This document shows, one piece after another, positions 37,801-48,495 of a stretch of DNA of 64,000 nucleotides. Position 1 is the stretch's first letter. Each line of letters starts with the position of its first letter. A program made the position numbers and the translations under genes. The notes beneath the pieces are model-generated. The model was not told where the DNA came from, did not search any database, and saw only the letters and a list, made by a program, of their open reading frames with translations. The stretch is from Nectonema munidae. Lineage: Eukaryota > Nematomorpha > Nectonematoida > Nectonematidae. Where the stretch lies: positions 434,001 through 498,000 of the forward strand of contig JAUIRK010000627.1 in NCBI GenBank assembly GCA_030549495.1, given 5' to 3'.

Positions 37801-39540
37801 ATCTCGGAAAATGTAATATTCTAAATAATAAGATAGAAAAAATAAATGCATACACTTTTTCAACATATAATCTACTTTTTTGAACTATGCCTGAAAATTT
37901 TGACATATTTCAATTATTTTCATTATGAGGATTTTGAATCATAGTTCATTTTGATCTCAACACTTGTGAAAATTTAAGCCCCCCTCACAAATGCCTTCCC
38001 TATTTCTAAAATTTGCGTTAAAAATTTTTTTCTGAATATCTTCATATTTTTGTTACTTATCCGTGTTATGTCAAAACTACAGCAGACAGCCTTAATAAAC
38101 ACACAAAATATTGTTAGTGGGTTCTACACATTTAATACCAACCACATATGCTGCTTGATTTTTATACTTATAATAAACGTTGATAGTTTTTTTATCTCTT
38201 CTCTTCTGATCTCCTCAGTTGAAAGAGTTTTTCGGTAAATTCTTCCTTCCCCCTAGAGGGTATGTTAAATTCGCCCCAAGGAGGAATTCCTCAGTGGGTG
38301 AGATTGAGAACCACTGCGTTATGCACTATATCAAAAAATATTTAAGAATTAATTCCGTTCAACAAAACTTACAGTAGTATAGTATTTTATACAATGTACG
38401 TACATTTGTTTAGGTATTTTCAAGTGCATCCTGTTTACTAATGAGTTAAAGGAATAATTACCTTATTTTACTTCATTTCTTATTAATGAAGTGTGTCAAT
38501 TTTTCGAAATAACCAATCAAAAATCATACATTCTTGCTATGTGATTGGTAACTTTTCTTTGTGATTTTTACTGTCTTTTCAAAGTATATATGCGTGTAAT
38601 ATATATATAATAATTAGCGATAAGATGGCGTTGAGGTTGGTGTCTGTGTCGTTACAAATATATATTTTATACATAAAAACATCAAGTCAATGCATTTGAA
38701 TATTAATAATGCATTCATATATATATATATATATTGAGGACAGTATTATTGTAACCTTGTTTTAGGCTTCTTGTTTTACAATTTTCTTACAACACCACTG
38801 TGTATATTCTATTAGTAAGAAGGCGCATCTTGAAAGTATAATTAAATTGTAATATGTGTGTTTATAAATTTTGTATACAGCTATACATCTATAATTCAAT
38901 AAAGGCAATTACTATTAATACTTCGGGATAAAATAGAAGAAAGAGTTGCAAAAATGAGAACAATGATGATAAATAATACTTTATATGTTAGTATATATGC
39001 ATATAAAGTAATGATATATATTTCATTGTCTTCTGTATGTTCTTTTTGAATAATGATGCAAATACTATTTTCGCGCCTTTTTGACATTGATTGACAGGCA
39101 AATGAGTGTTTAGGTATTTTTTTAAACTTATTACCATTTTTTCGAGAACTTTTTCATCATCGCTTAACTTTTGAAAAACGTGTTAAATTTTCCATATAAA
39201 AAATTTTCTGTTTCCATTTTTATTTATTCAGTTTATGTCCAGACGACGTCTTTAAAAAAATAATTTTTTTTCTCTTTTTATAATATACTATCAAATTAAT
39301 TAACTAAGTGAAAATAATCGACTGATATAACTGATATAATTATAAAAGATAAAACTCATAGTACTCGTATAAAAATATATTGTTATAGAAACTGGGATAA
39401 ACAATATATTTCGAATATGGGTAAGCGATATGGGAGTGTCTCTTTTCTTAAATTTCTTTGACGTCAGTATAAATCTATTTTTAAACGATCTTGTTTCTTC
39501 ATAATAATAATAATAACCAAAATTTGCCATTGTTACACTT
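34841..39540. other. Long stretch with only repeat fragments
   Basis: A left-end hAT-like motif, CAGGGCCGGCGCTAGG, occurs at 35313 with no matching right end. A relative of the 2.34-kb palindrome is at about 35851. A right-end hAT-like motif ending TTGAGAACCACTG is at 38303-38316. (AT)n is at about 38718-38735. The 89-codon frame at 36982-37251 has no recognisable domain. Confidence 0.4.
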
Positions 39541-39544
39541 TGTA

Positions 39545-39630
39545 ATTGTTGTCAAGGCGTGAGTGGGATTAGATGTTGAATTCGATAACACAAGGTCTAG
39601 GATTAGATACCACATCAAGCCTGTTTTCCG
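39545..39630 (+). mobile_element. Degenerate tRNA-derived SINE fragment
   Basis: GGGATTAGATGTTGAATTCG, then ACACAAGGTCTAGGATTAGA and ACATCAAGCCTG, matches the A-box to post-B-box order of the copy at 45.46 kb with many substitutions. The B box is damaged. Confidence 0.5.
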
Positions 39631-40421
39631 TTTTCATTGGTTGAGGTATTTGTAGTCAGAGATAGGGATGGGATCAAATTTCGGATTCAAAATCTTATTA
39701 AATTTAAGAGAAATTTTCATTTTTCCGTCTTAAGCACTTTGCTGTTTTTTAACAATAAATTAGCTTTTGTTTTCACAAAGTGCGTGTACTGCGCGGGGAT
39801 ATAGGAATGGAGGTAAAAAAAATTATGCTTCCATTGTTTATCTCAAGTTGGCGCCATTTTGATAAATTGCGCTTTCTGTGATGAGCTATATTGGGCATAT
39901 GTTTTAGGGGTTTCTTTCAGTTCCCCGTATTTCACCAACAATGCGTACATTGTTCACTCTTTCTGAGCGTTGTTTATACTTTATTTAAAAATATGATGGA
40001 AAAGGGAAGACTGTTTGATTCACAGGTTTCATTCTAAGTGGATAAACAACATGGGTAAAACATATTTTTGTCTGAGTGTGTGGACACATGATGGATGCAT
40101 CAAACAGACACGTGTATCTTTTTGTGCAATTAGTATGGTAGGAGTAATACGTCATCTGTTGAGCGCTATTGATTTCATTCCAGCGGGAGAAAGCCTATGC
40201 TTTTTCTTTCCTATGCACAAAGAATACATTTGATTTGATTGTATTCCTCTTCGTTCAGATGATGTTTTTATTATCATTTAATCTATTTCTTCTTAATCAT
40301 CCTGAAAGGCATAGTAGGCTGATTCAAAACATATGTATTCTGTTTGCATGTTACTAACTTTAGTAAGTTCTTACGCTTTATAAATTTATTTACAATTATT
40401 TTTGGTCTTGTAGAATGTTCC

Positions 40422-40757
40422 GTCTAGCAGGGGTCGGCAAAGTGGTAGATATTGACCCCTGGGGGTCCATAACAGATCTCTAGGGGTCGATAAGATAGGC
40501 AAACTTATCAAATTGTGCTATGCTTTTTTTACTTTATAGTAGAAATAAATCTCCTTTTTCTTTTAAAACATAGCCTAAGACATTGTATAGTATAGGATGA
40601 TATATGAAACATTTTTGGTTTGTATTTTTTCTCTTAATTGTCGGACATTGATTAATCTTTTTATGAAACATTTTTATGTGGGGTGGGGGTCGATGTGAAG
40701 ACAAATGTTCTATGAAGGGGTCGACGAGTAAAAAAAGTTTGCCGATCCCTGGTCTAG
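40422..40757. mobile_element. hAT-like MITE (CAGGGGTCGGCAAA family)
   Basis: The element is 40428-40751 (324 bp). Ends are CAGGGGTCGGCAAAGT and GTTTGCCGATCCCTG. GTCTAG lies immediately outside both ends. Subterminal GGGGTCGA/GGGGTCGAT motifs recur at both sides. No coding capacity. Confidence 0.8.
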
Positions 40758-42403
40758 AGTTCATTGAAAATCTCTTAGGAAATAACGTTTACAAAAGACA
40801 CTATTTGATTCTATTTGGTTAGCGAAAACCCATAAAAGTAACTTATTTTCAATTGCAAACCTTTTTTAGATTAATACCATTGTAATATACCTAATAAAAG
40901 TTATGCTTACCAAAGTATATATAAAAATTGAGTATTCGGAAGATACTAGTTCCATCTTATTTATCCTCTCTTCGTATATTACTCAAACTTCTCTAAAGAA
41001 GTTCGTTTTACTCAAACTTCGGATAACTCAAAATGATTTGATGGGTTCTCAGGTCACTAAAGATATAGATGCCACTAATTTCAATATTGTGCATATACAC
41101 TATTATTTTTATATCTCACATTTCGCTTTGATGTTTTCAAAAAGTAAATACACAATAGCCTTTCAGAATCTTCTGAAGAACAACTAGCCCCTCTATGTTA
41201 GAGTGGTTGTTATTTAGTGGATAAGATTCGGGAGTGGCCATTCTTCAGAAGGGTTTATGTGATGAATATGTGATCACATTACTCACGAATTTAATGCATG
41301 ATTTTAGTTATTCATGAATTGCCTTTATTGGATCATCTAATTTTCTACTGAAATATAACGAAAATTCTTTTATATTCTTGGGGTCGTTATTCTTCAGGAG
41401 AATGGTGGTTTGGGGTAGCTCTTCTTCAGTTGGTACGAAAAAACTTTTTTGGGGTTGTTGATGTTGTTCAGGAGATCCACCTCTCTATTGATATTTGGGG
41501 AATGTTACGTATTTGAATAATATGATACGAAACAAAGGAAGCAACTGGCATCATAACAATTTTCCACTTATTACATTAAAATGAAGGAGGATGCTTATTC
41601 ATATTTTAAATATCATTTTTGGGATCAAATTTGCTGGAAAAAATGCAAAAATCTTTTCTTTTTTTTTTAGTAAAAAATTATATGAAGTAGAATGTTTGAG
41701 ATTGATTCTCAATTCATGTTAGAAACTATTTTTTTAGTTGTCCGTAATTATTACGTACTATACACATTGGGTAAGATTAAAAGATAAATCTGAATGATGA
41801 TAATGTTCCATTAAAAAACTGGCAATGCCTTCATTAAAATTTTTTTTTCATCCTCATGTAAAGTTTCTCTTCTTTTTTTGGAAAATAAATAAAAAATGCA
41901 GTTAAAAAATTCGAATATTTCTAATTGAAGTAAAAAAATTTTAAGTTGAATCTAAAGATAAAAAAAATTTACTTAAAACTTATAAAAAATTTCACATAAA
42001 CTTGAAATTCTATACCTGAACAATTTTCAGCCCAAAAATTTTTTGCTTCCATAATTTCCACCTGTGCTCCCTAAGTTGCATTTCTCAACTAAGCCTTTGC
42101 AATGACGTCTTAATTTAACATATGTTATGTATCTATCACAAAGTTTAGTTAACTAACAGGCATTTTTATCTAAAAATTATAAAATAAATACAGAGGGGAT
42201 TTTTCAAATGCTTTTTTCCTAGGCTTACTTTATCCCTAAGATGGAGGAGGGTTTCGGTGGAGACGTTTATTTTGCCGCAAAGAAGAACATTCGGACCAAG
42301 ACCAAGCATGCCTAGTATTAGCTTTTTTACTTGCTTATAGAGTGTATTTAAAATGTTCATACATTTAATGGTTTACTATTTAATTACTAGTTATAAGCAT
42401 AGA
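40758..42403. other. Stretch with no recognised gene
   Basis: Loosely repeated TTCTTCAG motifs at 41230-41480. The open frame at 40903-41187 has no domain. Confidence 0.4.
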
Positions 42404-42684
42404 CAGTGATGTAGTCAGAAATTTTTAAATTTGCAGAAGGACCCCATGGGGGACAATACTGTATTATGTTTGCCTACCTGTTTTTTTATAAATAAAAGCA
42501 ATATATGTTGTTATAACATACGCTGGCAGATCCAGAGGGGGGGGGGGGGGTATCTGGGCCTAGCCCCCCCCCCTCACTATGAAAAATGGCTTCAGAAATT
42601 CCCCTTATGGATTTTGCTCTTTCCTAAAGCATCAAGACTTGTATGGTAGTGGATTACGCTAATAAATGATTTATTTTATCATTA
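42404..42684. mobile_element. Two hAT-type MITE fragments side by side
   Basis: A left end, CAGTGATGTAGTCAGAAA, lies at 42404. From about 42520 a second fragment starts GCTGGCAGATCCAG. It shares with the 27815-28100 element the blocks TCTGGGCCTAG, TCAGAAATTCCCCTTA and CTTTCCTAAAGCATCAAGAC. Similarity stops near 42684, where the right third is missing. A 14-base G run is at 42537-42550. Confidence 0.7.
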
Positions 42685-43159
42685 TTCTCCGTCAACATGT
42701 GTCTGATTTTTGCATTTTCTTAATAGGGTTTGGATTTGATCATGATTTTTTCGATTTTCATTTTCTTTCCTTTTATCAACATAAGCATAGTATATATATT
42801 TTCTTAATTTGTAATTTTCAGTTTATTTATTTAAAATCTAAATGCTCTCTATAATCTATATATAAATTATGCTTCAATTTTCAAACTTATCTTGGAAATG
42901 ATGACTAGTAAATCTTTAAAAGTTGAAGAGAGATCATCTTTTTTTTAATTTAAATTGATAATTTCCAAAAAATAAAGTTCTAGATCGGTAATTTTTGCTG
43001 CGAAATGACTCATATAAATATTTTTTAAAAACCTATCACTGCGATTCCACTATTTGGTTGCCATATGTGGTATAAACTTTAAAATTTTTATAAATTGAGT
43101 AAACCAAAATGTGTATCAATTGAATTTATGTCAGTTTCAGAAGCGTATACACAGATTTC

Positions 43160-43529
43160 TTATAGATCAGTGATGGGCACATAAGTTATATTTAGGCACT
43201 AAAAATGGCCATAAATGATTTTAATGTCTTAGGAGTTAATATCTAAGTTTAATTTTTTATTATTTAATCTCGTTTTTTACAGGAAAGACATAAAAGGTAA
43301 ATTAAAAACTAAATTAACAAAAAAATCAATCAATTTTATTAAGGGGTTTTCTGTATTTTTGAGAAAATAAGTTCTTTGGGGAAGGAATCTATTTAAAAAA
43401 AGCTTTTCCAACTGGTTAATACGGGTTGTGCACACATCAAAAAATGGTTTAGACTCTAGACAACTAGTTAATCATAAGAACCACATCAGATTGAGCAAAG
43501 ATCGGCATTTGCCCACTACTGTTATAGAT
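43160..43529. mobile_element. hAT-type MITE inserted in a dispersed repeat
   Basis: The element is 43168-43521 (354 bp), flanked by TTATAGAT on both sides, a perfect 8-bp duplication. Ends are CAGTGATGGGCA and TGCCCACTACTG. The uninterrupted target is seen at positions 1-16 of this window, where TTATAGAT is single and runs on into GATG. Confidence 0.93.
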
Positions 43530-43652
43530 GATGTAAGCATATAGAAAGAAAGTTCTAAAAAATGGAGAAGACCATTATTAGATTAGTGTAGCTTTAACGA
43601 TAAGAAATAAATATGTATATATCCCTTCAAAATATAATTTAACTTTTTAAAC
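43522..43652. repeat. Dispersed repeat, copy 2 (interrupted by a hAT MITE)
   Basis: This is a near copy of positions 1-125, in the same orientation. It follows directly on the hAT-like element at 43168-43521, whose target duplication TTATAGAT is part of the repeat. The left-hand part of the repeat should therefore continue to the left of 43167. Confidence 0.75.
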
Positions 43653-45455
43653 AATTAAAATTAAAAAGAGGATTAAAATGTATTCGGCATGATGGCGAAC
43701 ATCGTTAAAGAGGGAAAGAAACTAATTTATACAATGCAACATAACTTTGTCATTAATATTTTCCATATGTCAATCTCATTTATTACTTGCTGGTACAATA
43801 ACGCGGCCATAGTGACAAAATAGCAGTTACACGCGAATTATTCATAATACCGTGTGGGAGGGAACCAAAGTGTTCGCATAAACCAGATAAGACTTAAAAT
43901 AATTATGTAAAAATGCAACTCATGAAAAGAGAACTAAAACCTCATGTACTGTATAAAATAGTTGTTGTTCATAACCACCATTCTCACATCCTTGCACTCC
44001 ATTTATGACACTTCTTATCACACCCCTTCTTATGACGCCATTCCTGACAAATACGCTAACCGTTAAAAATGTCAATATTTTTTTTCATTTCTTTTCCTAC
44101 TGTCGAGAAAGCTTTATTTTTTTTATTTTATTCATTATACAAATATTTTTTTATTTTATCACCAAACTTTTTATCGGATAAAGAGTTCCTGAATCCGCTC
44201 CCGAAGAGTTTTCTAGTTTTTTTTACCATTTAACCAAAGGTAGAAAACTCAATTAAAGATATTTTATTGATAAATATTTAATTAAACTATGCATAGTTTA
44301 CTATTGAACTAAATACTATAAAAGTATATAAAGTATAAATTGAAAAGTATTGATGAAAAAAGTTTTGCAGATGAGTAATGTATTTCATATATAAAAAGAT
44401 ACAAATTGAAAAATATATTCCTAATATAACTTGAAATCAAATTTAAAAAACTGGTAATATTTTGAGGACACATCTTTCTTTGCTAAAAGAAGACAATTAA
44501 AATTGAGAAATAGTTTCCAAATCTAAAGAACTTGGCAATAATAATAATTTAAGGACAGATCTTTCTTTGATCCCCATGAGTTATTATTTACATAAAGAAT
44601 AATATATAGATACCCTGTTCCATCGATAGTATACAAAAACATATACTACTTAAAGCTGAATCATCTACGTGCCTTGTTTTATAATTTATTTATTTATTGT
44701 ATATGTAGTATAGTATACTCTTGCATAAACAGCGCCCGGATAACAAATATCTTCGAGCATTGTTTTAGCTTACTTTATACTACACTATTTCTTCGCAAGT
44801 AGTCGCAAGCGATCGTCACATCCTCGGGAGAATTTTATCGGGTCAATTCTCGTCATGCACAAAACACACACTTCCACGCGCTCTTATTTCTTTTCCCGTT
44901 TTTTCTGTGTGCTTGCGTTTAGTCAATTTCCATCATCATCATCATCATCATCATTTGATGACAACAGACATGCCGTGGTTTCATACCTTCTGAAAATCTC
45001 TTATCTCACTTCTCGCGTATATGTTGCTTCTACCTCCTTCGTATAGAATAGATTAATGTTTGCACACTTGCAAAACAATACAACGCAATTTATACATACA
45101 GAGTATGCGTTGCTTTATATACTAGGACAGGACTATGTTTTTTTCATACATCTCCATCTGAAGGAAAAAATATTGATGATATTGTATGGTATGTATTATA
45201 TAATATGTACGCATTATATGTGTATTGTTGTGACACGGGGCACGTTGAGAATAACGTGTGGTAAAGCGCTTTCGTATATATTATTACATCATCATCATCA
45301 TCACTTTGTGCTAACTTTTCAAGTGCTTATATTATAATTTTTATTTATCCTACTAATGGCTCTTGCGTATTTGGAATGTGGAAGTAATAATTGTGGATGG
45401 ACATGAATTAGGGTGAGATATTTGCCGTTTGCTTTTTTCATATTAATTTCCTTGG
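43653..45455. other. Stretch with no recognised gene
   Basis: Microsatellites (ATC)n at 44931-44954 and 45286-45303. No gene signal. Confidence 0.4.
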
Positions 45456-45590
45456 CCGTGATAAGGTTGGTTAGATACTGGATTGCGATAACTCAAGGTC
45501 TTGGGTTCGATCCCGAATCAAGCCTACTTTCTTCAAGCGGCGCAATTGCGCCTTCGGAATGAAAACACCCCACGGTATCTTTACGTTTCA
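45456..45590 (+). mobile_element. tRNA-derived SINE, best copy
   Basis: Pol III-type promoter: A box TGGTTAGATACTGG at 45468-45481 and B box GGGTTCGATCCC at 45503-45514, about 35 bases apart as in tRNA genes. Then come AATCAAGCCTACTTTCTTCA, a GCGGCGCAATTGCGCC hairpin, and AATGAAAACACCCCACGGTA. Related copies in either orientation lie at 29.6, 39.5 and 59.0 kb. Confidence 0.82.
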
Positions 45591-48461
45591 GTTCCTAATT
45601 AAATGTATTACATCGTTGCATTTAACTCACCACTATTCACATTGCTTCCTCACACTTCATATTCTTTTCCAATCCCTCTATTTGATAGCATGCCCACATC
45701 AGAACTTTTTTGCCAGTAACAAAGGGGCTATCTACAAAAAAATGGTCTGCACAAGACGAGGGGAATGTCGTTTTAAAAAATGTACAACTTTGAATCATGG
45801 GAATGAATGTGTCATCTCATGAATGTTGGATTTCAAGTGACAGGAGAATTGAATTAAACTTGTTGTGGATGCAAAAACATTTTTAAACAGTTTAACGCCT
45901 TCAGGCATTGGTTTTCCAAAATTGATCGCGGGCTTTCTTTTTCAATGTGTTTTTATGTACTTAACGCAGGCGTCTTTCCTCTCTTGGAACACAAATATCC
46001 CATTTCTCGTCAAAGGGTTATTTGAGGAGGATGACGAAATTTATGGAAGTAAAACTTCTGAATGAACTTTGCTTTTTTCATATTTCTTTTATTTTTAATT
46101 TTTTTAAAGAAAATAGAGCTTTAAAAAGAAAGGAGAAGGGGCGGGGCAAGTATAAAGGTTTCAGCGACCTTCGGACTGAGTCTCTCAACGTTCGTTTGAT
46201 CAATGCTAAATAGTCTGCCCAATGCATTTTTTCACTTACCCCCCCCCCCCCCCCTTATCTGGATACAAAAATCATAGACATCATAAAGAGACAAAATCAA
46301 CGTAAAGCACTTATTTTTCAAGTTATGCGCAAAAATAGAAATATACATTCATAAGCACCAAAAATTTCTTCTTTAAAAATAATTAATATTATGAAGTCCA
46401 TTTTTATCACAAAAGAAGCACAACAAAAATATTGTAAATCGTGATCTGTCTCACTGTGATTCAACAAGCCATCTGTTGATGAAAATCACTGAGTTGCTTT
46501 AGGAGTCAAATCAGATTCAAATCAGAAAAATCAGATTTGAAGTGAAAAATGGAATAAATTTAATAAGTCATCGTTTTTTTTTATAAAAGTAGTGTCAAGG
46601 GTATTGGCGTGTTTTGTTTGAGAAGGGGCGCTCGCTTTCACTGCGTACTGTTTTTTTGCATGGAGAATTCTTCCCATATGAGAATATTCCTTTTTAAGGA
46701 TAATGAGATTAAAGGATATTATAAACAAATAAATAAATTATCACTATTATGCATAAGAGAGGAAAAAGACCAATCTTCTTTGATCTATTCTTTTCAATTT
46801 GATTTTATTTAAGATTAGAAAATTAATCAAAGGAGTATATACGAGATTATATATAAACTTTGATATAATAATTATGCATTACAATCTATGCCAAGGTCAT
46901 GAATGATCTTTATTATTAATATTCAATTTGCATGTGTTGGCCATTTTTGAAGATAACTTTGCTCTTTAGAGGTGCACTCAATATATCTCGTCATTTTAAA
47001 GAGCCATGGTCCAGGAACATATACACCATTGAATTCACAAGAGCTTGTCCATATTTGCTTGCTAACTTAAAGATTAGCCTTGCACTCCTAAACTTTATTA
47101 GATTCCGAATCCCATCTCTTTAAAATCTCTCACCCTGCCACCCTCTCAGTATTATTATTATTATTATTATTAAGTATCTAAAAGCAGAGTTTGACAAATA
47201 CTGTAGTTGGAAGAATGCAGTATATAACGCATTTAGATATGAAGGACTTTGCGTCACGTCTAACATAATTCACTTTAAATACTTGGCACACAATTGACCA
47301 AAGATTCTTGTGCCACTTTGAAGTCATTTGTGAGACGTAAGAATCGATCGATAGACGCACCCAAACGAAACAGCTAATGGTCAAAGTGCCCCACTTTTAA
47401 TTTCTGTGAAATGTTTCAATACGTAATCGACACTTTCGAATAAATGGATAATACGTCGCTAGCACCACTTGTTGCCAAAGTACTAAAAACACTACGCGCA
47501 ACAACACAAAGCGTAGGGAAATTTGAATGAAAAAGTGTCGGTGTGTGTGTGAGAGATGTAATTTAATGTTATTACACTATTATACAATCAGATAGGAGCT
47601 ATGAAGGAATATCTTATAAATTATACGAATTTTTAAGAATTAATTCACAAATACCTGCAATAACCCACCAAACTAATAAATCGTAATGTCTAGTGTTCGC
47701 TTGATTTGTTTTCAATCCGATCGCTAGAGCCCTCTACCCAACCGCAAAAAGGTTAGAATCCTTCAGAGGGAGCAGAACAGGATAAAAAACCGGGCGCACG
47801 TCAAATTTTCACGCGGCTTTTACTTGACGAAAATACGTCATTGTCATCCCTCACACATATGACATCCCAAACTTTCGCACTTTCATAAAGTGTCTGATAT
47901 TGATCGAAAAACTAAATACATTAGATATCAATATTTTTTTATCGTCTGGTGAGGATATTTTATAATCATTATGCACAAAACGTTTGCCATATAGTTTTGT
48001 TGTTTACTTGCAGAAACATATAATATCGCTTTGCACTTGGTTCTTGTCGTTATTCATCACTACTATACCTTTTCTTCTCTTTGTCAACGAGATTGACCTT
48101 GAAAAATTGAAATCCTGACAACGTCGTCGTGTTTTTTCCGTTCTATCACTCTTTATTGCATACGCGACCCATTACATCATTACTCTCTGCCTCCTAATCT
48201 TCTGGATTAATTTAACTTGCTAAAATAAACTATCCTGAAGCAGATAATATTCAGCTTTGCTGTCGTATTGATTCATCTTTAATTTTGGTCTCGTTCCTTC
48301 TTTATTCGCAAAGCTATTTTTATTCACAGCCTAAAGCTTTCTTCTTCAACAGATTTACTTTCTGCATTTTTGAAGAGATTCCTTTCAATTTTAACTTCCT
48401 CCTCCCAAGATACAAATAATTGTGAACCCCAAAATTGTGTTCCTCATTCTACCGTTGGTGA
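45591..48461. other. Stretch with no recognised gene
   Basis: A 16-base C run is at 46239-46254 and (ATT)n at 47151-47172. If the exon at 48462 is real, the promoter should lie in the last kilobase here; no clear TATA box or initiator was recognised. Confidence 0.4.
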
Positions 48462-48495
48462 ATGATCATTCTTACATTTGCACTCCTTATCTTGG
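48462..48495 (+). CDS. Candidate first coding exon: signal peptide
   Basis: An ATG opens an eleven-codon hydrophobic run, MIILTFALLIL, followed by one G and a strong donor (GTAAGT at 48496). The exon ends in phase 1. That is the phase needed by the FNIII exon beginning at 55545: the join gives a Glu codon and reads MIILTFALLIL-ESGCLEAP, a plausible short secretory signal running into FN1. I see no Ig-type exon in the 7 kb between. The alternatives are that this is chance, or that it belongs to a gene whose other exons I have missed. The link to the FNIII gene is inference. Confidence 0.35.

Noticed and set aside
38303-38316. Isolated hAT-like right end, and a left end at 35313
   Set aside because: The two termini are of different families and 3 kb apart, so no element could be bounded.
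46239-46254. Poly-C run (also 49521-49534; poly-G at 42537, 50644 and 33298)
   Set aside because: Some belong to hAT MITEs. The rest are simple homopolymers that may partly reflect assembly error, so they are not listed separately.
47700-47775. tRNA-like stretch with GGTTAGAATCC
   Set aside because: It has a B-box-like motif and a CCCTCT/AGAGGG pair but no proper A box, acceptor stem or cloverleaf.
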